This document shows positions 12,038-22,815 of a stretch of DNA of 64,000 bases, piece after piece; position 1 is the first letter of the stretch; each line of letters begins with the position of its first letter. The stretch spans positions 868,001 through 932,000 of the forward strand of contig QJPP01000052.1 of the NCBI GenBank assembly GCA_003996215.1, in the 5' to 3' direction. The translations under genes were made by a program, and so were the position numbers. Source of the DNA: Jaltomata sinuosa (lineage: Eukaryota; Streptophyta; Magnoliopsida; Solanales; Solanaceae). The notes under the pieces are model-generated. The model ran no database searches and was not told the DNA's origin. It saw only the letters and a list, made by a program, of their open reading frames with translations.

Positions 12038-12420
12038 GGCCTACCAAGTGTGTGGTGGACAGTCATGCCATCCACCACTCCTATCCAGTGTTGCTGCCAG
12101 ACTTGGTGGCTTGGCTGACGGCCCACCAAGTGTGTGGTGGCCAGTCATGCCAGCCACCACTCTTATCTAGTGTTGCTGCCATACTTGGTGGCTTGGCTGA
12201 TGACCCACCAAGTGTGTGGTGGCCAGTCATGCCAGCCACCACTCTTATCCAGTGTTGCTGCCAGACTTGGTGGCCTGGCTGACGGCCCACCAAGTGTGTG
12301 GTAGCCAGTCATGCCAACCACCACTCTTATCGAGTGTTGCTGCCAGACTTGGTGGCTTAGCTGACGTCCCACCAAGTGTGTGGTGGCCAGTCATGCCAGC
12401 CACCACTCCTATCCAGTGGA
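12038..12420 (-). repeat. 82-bp tandem repeat, five units, in the 3' LTR
   Basis: Units start at 12038, 12120, 12202, 12284 and 12366, a constant 82-bp period. Each unit holds a hairpin-forming core, GTGGTGGC-spacer-GCCAGCCACCAC. The array lies in U3, upstream of the TATA box. All frames stay open across parts of it only because 82 is not a multiple of three and the units lack stops; I do not treat those frames as genes. Confidence 0.92.
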
Positions 12421-12570
12421 GCTCTTTGATCATATTTACTTCCTTCTCTATCTTTGTCTCCATTTCCTGCAAATATAACATAAAACATCAAAAACGACAA
12501 CGGTTGCTTGAAAACTCACGATTATTCTTAGTTAAAGGAGTCGAATGTGCCATAGAATGGTGGCACATCA

Positions 12571-12590
12571 ACACCCTCAACTTAAAACAT
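12571..12590 (-). other. Polypurine tract of the TR-GAG element
   Basis: The minus strand reads GTTTTAAGTTGAGGGTGT directly before the LTR start. It is purine-rich and ends with GAGGGTG. Confidence 0.55.
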
Positions 12591-14158
12591 TCGCTTGTCC
12601 TCAAGCAACATGAACAAAAAGATGACTCAACTAGGAAAACAAACACGTGTCACTAGCAAATCATGGCTATTCAACTGCTTATTCAATTTAAATTAAGCCC
12701 CCTGGTAACACACAATTGTATGCAAAGCTAACTTGTAAGGATCCAAACATGTCATTCTGATATGATAGAATATTCTGCATACACACACAACAACTATCCC
12801 AACAGTCAGTATATAATACAGAAATCTCAGTGCCCTCACCACAAAGAAGCCCCACATACAAGATTTGGGAATAGGTAAGGCGCTCACACTCACAAACGAT
12901 TTCAAACAATACACATGCGATGCCATAAGCTTGCCCTTGCTATTCTATTTCAGTTTTTCAGAAAGCCACTCAGGATCACAACAGGACTTGTTTTGTCTTG
13001 TAATGAGGCTTCGGGTGCAGGTAGGATACATTTAGGGAATAGTGGCTAAACCCTCCTTGTAATCATTGACCTATAATTTCCATTCAACCTTTTCCCATCC
13101 AGTCATAATCACCTTTGATTTCTTTATTTCTTGCTACAGGTGTGGCCTTTTTAACATGATAACTCTTTTTCTTTCTTTTTCAGTTCTTTTTCAGTTCTTT
13201 TTCTGACTTGTCATTTGGCACACACCTGCACTTTCTATTCCAACAACAACCAACTAAGCACAATCCCATTTTTCTTGTCATGTACCTCTACAGTAGCCAC
13301 CCTCAACTTAGGCTAGTTGCCTGAGTTGAGGTGCACAATGTCCAAGGAGGGACCAGGGCCAAAATAGAGATTCAGAGTTAAAAGGGGAAGGTAAAAGGTT
13401 ATCGAAAGAATAAAGTCAACTTTGGCTCAAACAGGGATCAAAGGAGTTCTTTACACTTTTATAGTCTTTTAGGCTAAGTGGACTGCACACAAAAAGGACC
13501 TGTGATCCTTTCCTAAGCAACCAACTTCAAGCTCAACAAAATAGACCGGGCAAGTTCTAGATGAATGCACAGAGTAAGAGTTTATAACAATAAGCCCACA
13601 CGCACTTGGCACCAAGAACCCATACCACTACCAACTATCAGAACAACAGCTCGTCTTAAGTATAATTATTACAATCACAACCACACAATGACATTCAAGG
13701 ATCCAGAACAGTCAATCGTTTCAAACATAAGTACAAAATCAACTTTTTTAGAGGGGGTCCTTTTAGTTCAACTTTCAAAAATCCATGCTTGCTATAGACA
13801 CCACAACACAACACAAATTAAATGACAACCTAAACATGCCGGTTCTACTAGATAGCGCACTGAGGGAAAAGAAACACGGCAACAAAAACCCTTAGTGGTG
13901 ACAGACTCACAGGTATCCCAACACCTTTAACTTAACTTCATGCATTGTCCCCAATGTACACATATGACAACTAAACTTTGAGATAAAGGAATACATGTGA
14001 AGCCCATAGGACTCAGAGTCTGGCATGATGTTGGAGACCGCCAGGGTCTCCAAAGCAGGAGCAATCTCAGGAATAGGTGCAAGCGACATCATCCTGTTGA
14101 GCTCCAACTTCCTATTTTATCGGCTCCTCAGCTAGTCGAGACAACTTATTTACTCTTT
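12571..14158 (-). other. Non-coding 3' internal region of the TR-GAG element
   Basis: About 1.6 kb between the protease remnant and the 3' LTR. I find no RT, RNase H or integrase motif in any frame. Visible content is pyrimidine-rich runs (13150-13205) and a CTCAACTTAGGCTAGTTGCC / GAGTTGAGG inverted pair near 13302-13333 that echoes the polypurine tract. Confidence 0.5.
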
Positions 14159-15073
14159 CTAACTCTTTTTCTTTGCTGGTTCTCTTGCGGTGTTTCTTTT
14201 CCTTGATTTGTTCTCACCGCCTTCCTCTATAGGTTTCTCTTCTTGCGATCCCAACATCATTCTCATAACAGCTAAGGTCTCAACAAAACCCTTCTCCTCA
14301 ATATGCACATCCGTAAGGGCTTCATTAATAACATTTATAATCGAGACCACCCTCATGTCTCTTGGTGGCTTCATCAATTTACACACATCAAACTTGACCA
14401 ATTCATTGTTCAATCTAAATGTCAGTTTATTTCTTTCCATGTCGACCAACACTCTTGCAGTGGCTAACAATGATCATCCCAAGATTATGGGAACTTCAAA
14501 ATCCACTTCGCAATCTAAGATTACAAAGTCAGCTGGGAATATAAACTTACCAATCTTTACCAGTACATCATACAATATTCCCACCGGTCGTTTTACTGAA
14601 AGGTCAACCATTAACACCCTCATGGTAGTTGGTTTGGGAGATCCCAAACCCAACTATTTATAGACTTCTAGCATCATCAAGTTGATGCTAACACCAAGAT
14701 CACAAAAGGCTTTTTCAAAGTTGAATTTCCCAATAGTACAGGGAACAGTAAAAGCACCTGGATCTTCCTTCTTTCTCACTAACGATCTTGAAGAAATAGC
14801 ACTGCAGTGATGGAGGTTATCTTCTGGTTCAAAGCTCACTGACCTCTTCTTGGTAATCAAGTCCTTCATGAACTTGGCATATCCGGGCATTTGTTCAAGA
14901 GCTTCCACCATTGGGATGTTCACTGATATCTGCTTGATCATGGTCATGAAATTTAGGAACTTGCTATCTTCCACTTTCTTCTTCAACCGTTGTGGGAAAG
15001 GAGGTGGTGGCCGAGGCATCAATTGGAAGTTTTTCAACTTCCTTGCTTTTATCCTTGAGAACTTGAGTAGCAT
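14159..15073 (-). pseudogene. Retropepsin-like protease region of the TR-GAG element
   Basis: In minus orientation: PRPPPPFPQRLKKKVEDSKF, then MPGYAKFMKDLITKKR, then the protease start GAFTVPCTIG and the active-site stretch FCDLGVSINLM, where Asp-Leu-Gly stands for the family's usual D(L/S)GAS. The frame changes once (stop after EVYK), continuing through PVGILYDVLVKIGKFIFPAD and ATARVLVDMERNKLTFRLN to about 14159. This is the Athila/Tat type of gag-protease border. Its role would be to cut the gag polyprotein; an internal stop and frameshifts disable it. No RT follows. Confidence 0.75.
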
Positions 15074-15452
15074 CCTCTACCATAGAGGGTTTTTCAACAT
15101 ATACTCTCACACCCTCATCGACCATATTTTCAGCATCTACTAACTCATCTTCGTCAGCAACATTACCTTTCTGAGTCTGAATTACCGGATGTGATTCAGA
15201 TAATATTTTATCGCTTCTCGTAGTGATCGCCATACAACTCCCATCATTCCTCGGGTTTTGAATGGTGTCACTCGGCAAGGTACCTGTCTTCCTTTGATTT
15301 AGAGACGCCGAAATTTGACTCACTTGCTTCTCTAATTTCTTGATCGAGGTGGAATGTGAATCCACTACCTCACTCATTGCTGATAATTCAGTCCTCATCT
15401 CCTTTACCCTGGAGTCAGTCGATTCTACCTTCAACAGCATCTTAGCCATCAT
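14964..15452 (-). pseudogene. Gag-to-protease linker with coiled-coil heptads
   Basis: 162 codons on the minus strand. The first third (KMLLKVESTDSRVKEMRTEL, then AMSEVVDSHSTSIKKLEKQVSQ) has the regular a/d hydrophobic spacing of a coiled coil, as in Athila/Tat gag C-termini (the LEKQ(V/I)SQ motif is typical). It then becomes acidic and low in complexity. Its end overlaps the protease frame at 14964-15073, and the proline-rich PPPPFPQRL stretch is read in the other frame, so one base has been gained or lost around 15010-15050. Confidence 0.7.
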
Positions 15453-15551
15453 ATTCTCTAGTTTGGACGTCCCTGACTCATTGCTAGCTTTGTCACAATT
15501 CCCAGGTGGTATGTATAATCTACCTCTATCGTCTTTGCTCCTCCAATCACC

Positions 15552-16777
15552 TTATTCTCGACTCATATAACCCAACTTTTCATAGTAATTGTTTTGACCT
15601 TGGTTTTCTTGGCCATAAGCCTGGAAACCACCCAAATAATTGGCCTCCTCATCAGACCCAGACTCTGTTGCTCTACTTTGGGAACCCACAGTTTTCACTT
15701 TCTCAATACCTCCTGATAACAAATGCTTTGTCAGTAGGTCCATTTGCATTTTTAGATGGGCCATATCTTGGTCCCTCTCTTCCTCCTTCATGCGCTGCTC
15801 TGCTGGCATACCAACTGCATAAGTGCTAGCTGCTACCTCTGTATCCCGTGTATGCCAGGCCCTGTTGGTTTTGGTTAGCCGATCCAAAATAGTTGTGGCC
15901 TCAATAAAAGTGAGACCCATAAATGCTCCACCTGCTGCATTATCCAGTGTCAGCTTGGTAGCTGAATTTAATGCCTTGTAGAATGTCTGCATCAAAAATT
16001 TGTTGGTCAACTGATGGTTTGGGCATTGTGTCAGTTTTTTCTTGAACCGCAACCAGGTCTCATGTAAGGCCTCATGAGGTTGTTGCCTGAAATTTCTGAT
16101 TTCGTCCCTCAACTGTATCATCCTAGAGGGAGGAAAGAACCTTTCTAGGAAAGCTCCTTTCAACTCTCCCCAGGTTGTTATAGAATTGGGAGTTAGCTCA
16201 GTCAACCATATCGCTGCTTCATCTGACAGAGACAGTGGGAACAACCTAAGCCTGATGGCCATCTGATTTACTCCCGACAATTCAAACGACTTGCAGATGC
16301 TCACAAAATTCATCAGGTGCCTGTTGGGTCATCACCAGCCACACCACGAAACAACCCTCTCAAATTCAACAGCTGAATCATTGTGCTAGTAATGTTGAAC
16401 TTGGCCCCGGGCGCTAGCGGAGGAAGAACAATGGCGCCCGTAGCACCAATTCCATCCAAGTCGATATCCTCATCATCATCCAAAGCATACTGCCTTGGTT
16501 GTTGTCGAACTCTACCTCGCTGTTGTGGCCTCTGATCGGCTGGAGAATTATTGTTAACAATATCTCTCGGTCTGCCCTCACCCACTAAAGTCTCATCATC
16601 CAACCCAACATCATCCTCAACATCATCATCATTCAAATGTTGTTGGGCTCGCAGAGCTGCAGCGAGACTCACTGCCTCTTGTTGTTGTACATTCATGGTT
16701 TGCCTTAACGTTCTAGCAAGCTCGGGATCATAAGGTAATGTTGATTCACCCGAGCGACGGGTACTTGGCATGCACAA
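15552..16777 (-). pseudogene. Gag polyprotein of the TR-GAG element
   Basis: Two minus-strand frames make one gene. The first (16313-16777) starts MCMPSTRRSGESTLPYDPEL, has an acidic middle and ends NLRGLFRGVAGDDP. The second (15552-16313) continues with NFVSICKSFELSGVNQMAIR, LRLFPLSLSDEAAIWL, TTWGELKGAFLERFFPPSR and FRQQPHEALHETWLRFKKKL, the retrotransposon gag domain. The frames meet at an ATGA overlap, best explained by a one-base loss. Gag would form the particle shell. No CCHC knuckle is visible. Confidence 0.85.
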
Positions 16778-16876
16778 CTATGTACCCTGTAACAAATAAA
16801 AACAACAAATAAAAGTAAAGGCAGGAAATATGACTAAGAGTTAAATAAACACACCGGACTTAATAAACAACCGTAT

Positions 16877-16894
16877 TCCCCGGCAACGGTGCCA
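16877..16894 (-). other. tRNA-Asp primer binding site
   Basis: The minus strand reads TGGCACCGTTGCCGGGGA, matching the 3' end of plant tRNA-Asp with one change (A for G at base 5). It lies 5 bases inside the 5' LTR end. This primer is typical of Athila/Tat elements. Confidence 0.85.
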
Positions 16895-16899
16895 AAATT

Positions 16900-18508
16900 T
16901 GATAACACTCAAACTACACCTCAATCAAGAAGTGCAAGCGGTCGTCGTCAAATATAGAACCCAACCAAGGTTGGAGTCGATCCCACAGGGAATAAGTGTA
17001 AATTAAGTCGTTAGTAATTTAGTTGACTAGTAATCGATAGTTTTTGGTAATTTGGGGGGGGGGTTAAATGTCAAATTCACACAAGTTAACTAACAAGCAT
17101 CAAATTTTCAAGAATTTATAATCAATGTGAGAATAAAATAGGGAAGTGTTCACCATGGCGTCGTAACAATTTCGACTCAAAGCTTAACCGGGTTCTTTCT
17201 ATATGTATATCACGATGTGATTGAATTAATGGTATCATCTAAACGTTTCTCAACCAAATAGACAAATTTCTTTTTCAATTCTCTCGAACATGAAAAGGTG
17301 AAATTTCTTATTTCAATCCTAAACATCAAGTAGATTAATGTAGTTACAACATTAATCATAAGACGAGAATTGGTAGTCTCGAATCCTCGTAGTTAATCAA
17401 ATTTCCCGGTTTTAATCTCTTTGTTTAAGCAAATCAAACCTAGGTATGTTCTAATGTTTGCAACCATTAGAAAATGTAAATAACAAATGATTAACAACGT
17501 GACAACATATAAATTGAACCCTACGCTACCCAGAATCTATATTGTTACTTTTGCCATGGCTCCCACAACCCTAGTTATGGGAAATTAGCCACTCATGCTA
17601 GCAGGGAAAGAGAAGATGAAAGTATTCATGATATAAATAAGAGATTCTTACGATATATGAACACAAGCTTCAATTTATCCAAGAACGAAAGCCAAAATCC
17701 CAAGAACAATGGAGGAAAAAGAAGAATACATTTTTGTTATATTTTTCTCTCCAAAGGTCATCCAAAACGTTGCTTAAAATATTGGGTAATCAATAATAAA
17801 ATAACCCTAACACTGGGTATTTATAGCAGTCCAGGAAATAAAGTCCAAAAATAGAATTTTCGGAATCCCGCTTTGTATTTGGTGGCCCACTTGACGGACC
17901 GTCACACTAGTGACTGGCCGTCTCCACTATCCAGTGGGTATGCTGCCTTTGCTTCATCTTGTTGGCCTGGGTGACGGCCCACCAAGTGTGTGGTCGCTAG
18001 TCATGCCAGCCACCACTCCTATCCAGTGTTGCTGCCAGACTTGGTGGCTTGGCTGACGGCCCACCAAGTGTGTGGTGGCCAGTCATGCCAGCCACCACTC
18101 TTATCTAGTGTTGCTGCCAGACTTGGTGGCTTGGCTGATGGCCCACCAAGTGTGTGGTGGCCAGTCATTCCAGCCACCACTCTTATCCATTATTGCTTCC
18201 AGACTTAGTGGCCTGGGTGACGGCCCACCAAGTGTGTGGTGGCCAGTCATGCCAACCACCACTCTTATCGAGTGTTGCTGCCAGACTTGGTGTCTTAGCT
18301 GACGGCCTACCAAGTGTGTGGTGGCCAACCATGCCAGCCACCACTCCTATCCAGTGGAGCTCTTTGATCATATTTCCTTTCTTTTCTATCTTTGTCTCCA
18401 TTTCCTGCAAATATAACATAAAACATCAAAAACGACAACGGTTGCTTGAAAACTCATTATTATTCTTAGGTAAAGGAGTCGAATGTGCCGTAGAATGGCG
18501 GAACATTA
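16900..18508 (-). repeat. 5' LTR of the TR-GAG element (1609 bp)
   Basis: Collinear with the LTR at 10963-12570. It holds a long G run (17055-17064), a TATA box at 17817-17826 (minus, CTATAAATA) and five 82-bp units. The outer end reads GGAACATTA where the other LTR has GGCACATCA, so the terminal TG has mutated; the AGTAT duplication right after fixes the boundary. Confidence 0.9.
17976..18358 (-). repeat. 82-bp tandem repeat, five units, in the 5' LTR
   Basis: Units begin at 17976, 18058, 18140, 18222 and 18304. The number and order match the other LTR, so the array was already five units long in the RNA that gave rise to this copy. Confidence 0.92.
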
Positions 18509-18513
18509 AGTAT
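18509..18513 (+). repeat. Target site duplication AGTAT, right copy
   Basis: Second copy of the duplication at 10958-10962; the T1b LTR resumes here. Confidence 0.9.
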
Positions 18514-19040
18514 TTTAGCATGTTTATATATTCAGTTAGCTTTGCATATCCCTCATGCTTAGTACATTCAAAGTACTAACGCATACTCTATGCTGCATCC
18601 TATTATGATGAAGGCTCAGGTTCTCAGCTTCAGCCTCGGGATTAGCTTGTCCTTGTGCCATATCAGCGACAAACAGTGGTGAGTCCTCATCATCTGAGGA
18701 CATATCTTTTGTATGCTTTTGAGTAGTCAGTTGGTCTTTACTTTTACTATTTTAGAGTTAGCTAGGGACTTGTCCCAGCAACTCGTCAGTATTACAATCT
18801 TTTCAGACATAGAGTTAGACTCAGTTGATTTGGGTTGTTCTGCTTTGTAGACAACTATTTGTTCAGATACTCTTTTCTCAGTTGAATTCTTTTTAGATTA
18901 TACTACTTATTCATTTATTCTTCCGTTATTTAAGAATTACATTCAATATGCTTGTGATATGCCAGTTTTACGGTTAGTTTGGGGTCACTTGTGATCCTAG
19001 GTCCCATGTTATGTCTAGGGTCTAGTCTCGAGGCCTAACA
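18514..19040 (+). repeat. 5' LTR of T1b, second part
   Basis: Continues the LTR broken at 10962. CATTCAAAGTACTAA at 18567 matches the T1a LTR at 2359, and TTGGGGTCACTTGTGATCC matches its tail. It ends CTAACA, one base off the expected GACA, immediately before the primer site. Confidence 0.85.
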
Positions 19041-19056
19041 AACTTGGTATCAGAGA
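19041..19056 (+). other. tRNA-iMet primer binding site of T1b
   Basis: AACTTGGTATCAGAGA follows the LTR end; TGGTATCAGAG is complementary to the 3' end of initiator tRNA-Met, the usual primer of chromoviruses. Confidence 0.88.
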
Positions 19057-19252
19057 ATCAAGTTCAAGAGTCCTAGGGTGTCTGAAAGCTGAACTAAGTA
19101 GAGTCTCATTCATGAGTGTGAAGCGCGACATACTTATGAGGGAGAGGCTACGAAGTGTTCTAAGAAAAACTTCACTTCTTTTGCTATCTTTATCGTGCGA
19201 TTGAGTGTGAATCAACTTCTCCTTTCTAATACATTGTTATGCATTTCAGATC

Positions 19253-20435
19253 ATGCGTCCTCGCAGAGTTAACGCAAGCAATGCTAATGCAGTTCCTTCA
19301 GTCCCGAACCATAAGGTTACGAATGCAGAGTTCTGCAATACGATTCAGCTGTTAGCTCAGACAGTTACCAATCAGGCTAACCAGTAGGCTGCAGTTCCTT
19401 TGAATCCCTCTGGTGGATCAACTTCAGCCAGGGTTTGTGATTTTGTTTGTAATATCCGCCAGAGTTTCTACTGTCGAAGGTTGGTGAAAACCCACCGAAT
19501 TTCATTGATGAGATCAATAAGATTCTTGAGGTGATGGAAGTGATAAGTACTAATAGTGTTTAGTTGGCATCTTATCAACTAAAGGATGTGGCTCACATCT
19601 GGTTCACGCAGTGGAGATACAACAGGGGTGTGAATGCAGCTCTTGTGATATGGGTATGCTTTACTGGAGCTTTTCTAGACAGGTTCATCTCGAGAGAGTT
19701 GAGGGAGGCTAGGGCCCAATAATTTATGAACTTAAGGCAGGGGTCCATGACAGTCCAGGAATACGGACTGAAGTTCACTCAGCTCTCCAGGTATGCTCCG
19801 CATATGGTAGCCAATCCAAGGGCTCAAATGGGCAAGTTCTTGTTTGGAGTATCCGACCTGGTGAAGATCGAGTGCAGAAATTCTTTGTTATTGGGAGATA
19901 TGGATATCTCTAGACTGATGACCCATGCTCATATATTTGAGGGAGGCAAGCTCAAGGAAATGGGTAAGGATAACAAAAAGGCAAGGACAAGTAACTATGA
20001 ATATTCTCAGCAGAGGTCGGGTGGTAGGAGTCACTCACAGTTTCAGCAGAGGTCTGTAGCCCCACCGCCTTCATCATCTAGTGCTCCATCTCACAGGCCT
20101 TGACAAAACCAGAAAAGAGGAGCATCAGGCACTAAGTCTCAGGCCAGTGTTTCAGGTAACCGTACTTTTCCATCATGCCCAAAGTGTGGTAAGAACTATC
20201 CGGGTGAGTGTCTTGCTGGCAGAGAGGGGTGTTTTGGTTGTGGTCAGCTCAGTCATAGGTTGAAGGACTGCCCCTTCGCCAAGCAAGGACAGGGAGTAAC
20301 AAAGCTCAGTCTACTACTTCAACAGCTCCAACAGGCCGCCCTACTCAATAGGGTGCCTCGTCTGGTACAAGTGGTGGTCAGCATCAGAACAGATTATATG
20401 CTCTTCAGACTCGACAGGACCAGGAGGATTCTCCT
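19253..20435 (+). pseudogene. Gag of T1b with zinc knuckle
   Basis: Starts MRPRRVNASNANAVPSVP at the first ATG after the primer site. A stop (TAG 19387-19389) and a frameshift near 19470 break the N-terminus. The gag core follows: PPNFIDEINKILEVME, LASYQLKDVAHIWFTQW, and at 19726-20103 MNLRQGSMTVQEYGLKFTQL and SRYAPHMVANPRAQMGKFLF. Then come a serine/proline-rich linker and a zinc region, CPKCGKNYPGEC plus the CCHC knuckle CFGCGQLSHRLKDC (about 20175-20270). The gene would package RNA in the particle. Several stops show it is inactive. Confidence 0.85.
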
Positions 20436-20834
20436 GATATGGTCATAGGTATGTTGAAGGTCTTCTATTTAGATGTTTATGCACTATTATACCCTAGTTC
20501 TACACTTTCCTTTATAACTCCGTATATAGTAGTAAACATTGGTGTCAGTCCAAAAATCCTCTCAGAACCCTTCTTAGTCACTACTCTAGTTGTAGCCAGA
20601 CAGGTATACAGAAATTGCCTTGTCACAATTTCCCAGATAGTCACCTCAGCAGACCTTGTAGAGTTACAAATGGTAGATTTTGATATCATTCTAGGCATGG
20701 ATTGGTTACATTCCTGTTATGCCTCAGCCGATTGTATAACTAGGATCATCCGGTTTCAGTTTCCAAATGAGGTAGTCTTAGAATGGAGGGGTGATAACTC
20801 AGTGCATTTAGGTTGTTTTTATCTCCTACCTTAA
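20436..20834 (+). pseudogene. Protease domain of T1b pol
   Basis: The open frame reads FYLDVYALLYPSSTLSFITP, where the catalytic Asp of the family's ALLDPGA motif is replaced by Tyr. The second half keeps the hallmark VDFDIILGMDWLHSCYA and the end FPNEVVLEWRG. Upstream it joins the gag frame; downstream the frame stops before RT. The lost Asp alone would abolish activity. Confidence 0.8.
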
Positions 20835-20989
20835 GGCCAAAAAAATGATTTCCAAGGTATCTATCATCTTGTTTAGGTTAAGGATTTGAACTCCAAAACC
20901 CCAACTCTTGAGTCAGTTGCAGTAGTAAGTGAGTTTTCAGAAGTGTTCCCAAAAGATCTTCTTGGAGTTCTTCCCGAAAGGGAAATCGA

Positions 20990-21860
20990 CTTTGAATAGA
21001 TCTCCTTCTAGATACCCAGCCTATTTCAATTCCTCCTTACAGAATGGATCTAGCTGAGCTTAAGGAATTGAAGTAATAACTGAAAGACCTTCTAGATAAC
21101 GGCTTCATCAGACCCAGCATCTCTCCATAGGGGGCTCTAGTATTGTTCGTGCATAAGAAAGACGGTTCTCTCAGGATGTGCATTGACTACCGTCAGTTGA
21201 ACAAAGTCACAATCAAGAATAAATATCCCATTCCAAGGAATGATGACTTGTTCGACCAGCTTCAGGGTCCTAGTTGCTTTTCTAAGATACACCTCAGATC
21301 TGGCTATCATAAGCTCAAAGTAAGAGGTAGTGACATTCGGAAGACAGCCTTTAAGACTCGGCATGGTCACTATACCAATGCTCCTCTATCTTTCATAGAC
21401 TTAAGTAACAGGGTGTTCCGAAAGTATTTGGACTTGTTCTTCATTGTCATCATCGATGATATCATTGTTTATTCTCGAAATGAGGAGGAGCATACAAATC
21501 ATCTGAGGGTCATTCTGCAGACTCTCAAGGACGGCTAGTTATTCGCCAACTTCAGTAAGTGTGAGTTCTGGTTGAAATCAGTTGCTTTTATTGGTCATGT
21601 GGTGTCTAGTTAAGGCATCTGAGTTGATTCTCAGAAGATTGAGGCGGTAAAGAACTGGCCCAGACCCATCTCTCCAATAGACATCGAAAGTTTCTTAGGT
21701 TTCATTGGTTATTACAGGAGGTTCGTAAAAGGGTTTTCTTCCATAGCTGCCCCATTGACCAAGTTGACTCAGAATAAGGTCAAGTTCCAGGGATCGGAGC
21801 AGTGTGAGAGGAGCTTCTTAGAATTGAAGACCAGGTTGACTACAACTCCTATTTTGACTC
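20990..21860 (+). pseudogene. Reverse transcriptase of T1b pol
   Basis: Frame with LKDLLDNGFIRPSISP, a stop, then FVHKKDGSLRMCIDYRQLNK and NKYPIPRNDDLFDQLQG. The catalytic Asp-Asp is kept in FIVIIDDIIVYSR. A short in-frame deletion removes the usual YEFLVMSFGLTNAP stretch (after HGHYTN, about 21380). Stops occur at 21121-21129 (TAG in the SP(R)GA motif), 21538-21540 and 21614 onward. The connection segment (KIEAVKNWPRPISP, FLGFIGYYRRF, FSSIAAPLTKLT) is complete up to 21860. The enzyme would copy RNA into DNA but is broken here. Confidence 0.85.
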
Positions 21861-22260
21861 TACCAGAGGGTTTAAATGGTTATGTGGTCTATTACAATGC
21901 ATCCCAAGTCATCCTGGGTTATTTCTTGATATAGCAGAGTAAGGTCATAGCATATGCCTCCAGCATGAGAAGAACTACCCGACTCATGACCTCGAGCTTG
22001 CAGTTGTTGTGTTTGACTTAAAGATCTTGAGACACTACTTGTATGGTGTTCATATTGATGTATTCATAGATCATAACAGCTTCTAGTATGTGTTCACCCA
22101 GAAAGAGTTGAATCTTCATCAGAAGAGATGGCTTGAGTTCCTCAAGGATTATGATATGAATGTGCTCTACCATCCAGGTAGGGCCAATGTAGTGGTTGAT
22201 GCTCTCAGCAGACTATCCATGGGTAGTGTGTTACATGTCGAGAAAGGGAAGAAATAATTA
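21861..22260 (+). pseudogene. RNase H of T1b pol
   Basis: Begins VVYYNASQVILGYFLI, where the first catalytic Asp of the usual YCDAS is Asn. The frame then shifts at about 21955, where bases are missing around the LRPHE motif. The rest can be followed as NYPTHDLELAVVVFDLKILR and NLHQKRWLEFLKDYDMNVLY, HPGRANVVVDALSRLSMGS. Position and order fit RNase H between RT and integrase. Confidence 0.8.
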
Positions 22261-22519
22261 GCCAGAGAGGTTCATCGGCTTGCTCGCTTAGGAGTTTGCC
22301 TTATGGACACGTCAGATGGTGGTGTGATAGTCCAGAATGGATCAGAATCTTCATTGGTAGTGAGGTTAAGGAGAAACAGGATAGTGACCCTATATTGCTT
22401 CAGATGAAGGGTGCAGTTCATTAGTAGAGAGTTGAGGTTTTCTCCCAAGGAGGAGATCGTGTGCTTCATTATCAGCGTAGCTTATGTGTTCCTAAGGTGG
22501 GTTAATTAAGGCAGTAGAT

Positions 22520-22815
22520 CCTTGCAGAAGCCCATAATTTTAGATATTCCATTCATCCGGGTTCCACTAAGATGTATCGTGATCTACAAGAAGTCTATTG
22601 GTGGAATGACATGAAGAGGGACATCACAGATTTTGTGACTAAGTTTCCCAATTGTCAGCAGGTTAAAGTAGAACATAAGAAACCAGGAGGTGTGACTTAG
22701 GAGATTTGCATTCCTACTTGGAAGTGGGAAGTGGTCAACATGGATTTCATTACGAGATTACCTCGTACTCGCAGATAACATGACTCTATTTGGGTGATAG
22801 TGGACAGAGTCACTT
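22520..22815 (+). pseudogene. N-terminal half of T1b integrase, truncated
   Basis: HNFRYSIHPGSTKMYRDLQE, VYWWNDMKRDITDFVTKFPN and CQQVKVEHKKPGG form the zinc-binding HHCC region, with the first Cys of CPNC changed to Phe. WKWEVVNMDFITRLP carries the first catalytic Asp, and IWVIVDRVT follows. At about 22815 the similarity ends within the core, before the second Asp and the Glu. The following DNA belongs to another family. Confidence 0.85.

Larger units (their letters stand above)
10963..12570 (-). repeat. 3' LTR of the TR-GAG element (1608 bp)
   Basis: In minus orientation it starts TGATGTGCCACC and ends GAGAGTTATCA, so the ends are the imperfect inverted pair TGAT...ATCA. It contains a TATA box (11877-11886) and five 82-bp units (12038-12420). 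It is nearly collinear with the other LTR; an obvious difference is the loss of about a dozen bases (CCCTAGTTATGG) near 11630. Confidence 0.9.
10963..18508 (-). mobile_element. Non-autonomous gag-protease LTR element (TR-GAG type, Athila/Tat-like)
   Basis: A 7546-bp element read right to left: 5' LTR (16900-18508), tRNA-Asp primer site (16877-16894), gag (15552-16777), linker and protease (14159-15452), 3' non-coding part (12571-14158), polypurine tract and 3' LTR (10963-12570). The target duplication AGTAT is perfect. Reverse transcriptase, RNase H and integrase are absent, not merely decayed: protease is followed by about 1.6 kb with no pol signature. This is the design of the TR-GAG elements described in other plants. 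It must have been mobilised by enzymes of a relative. Confidence 0.88.
9418..22815 (+). mobile_element. T1b: Ty3/gypsy chromovirus, 5' part, with a nested insertion
   Basis: Order of parts: 5' LTR (9418-10962 and 18514-19040, split by the element at 10963-18508), tRNA-Met primer site (19041-19056), gag (19253-20435), protease, reverse transcriptase, RNase H and the N-terminal half of integrase, broken at about 22815. The order PR-RT-RH-IN, the Met primer site and the T1a copy's chromodomain-like tail place it among Tekay/Del-type chromoviruses. Its 3' end and 3' LTR are missing; a piece of another family follows directly. Many stops make it non-autonomous. Confidence 0.85.

Noticed and set aside
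12052..12656. Overlapping open frames on both strands across the 82-bp repeats (also 17990-18579), looking like a repeat protein
   Set aside because: The frames exist on both strands and in several frames because the unit lacks stops. They fall in U3 of an LTR, and codons do not keep phase from unit to unit.
14190..14663. 157-codon plus frame at 14190-14663
   Set aside because: Antisense shadow of the protease region of the TR-GAG element.
234..19040. T1a 3' LTR (814) and T1b 5' LTR (9418) as the two LTRs of one element
   Set aside because: The order is wrong: pol end precedes the first and gag-pol follows the second. They are two copies of one family.
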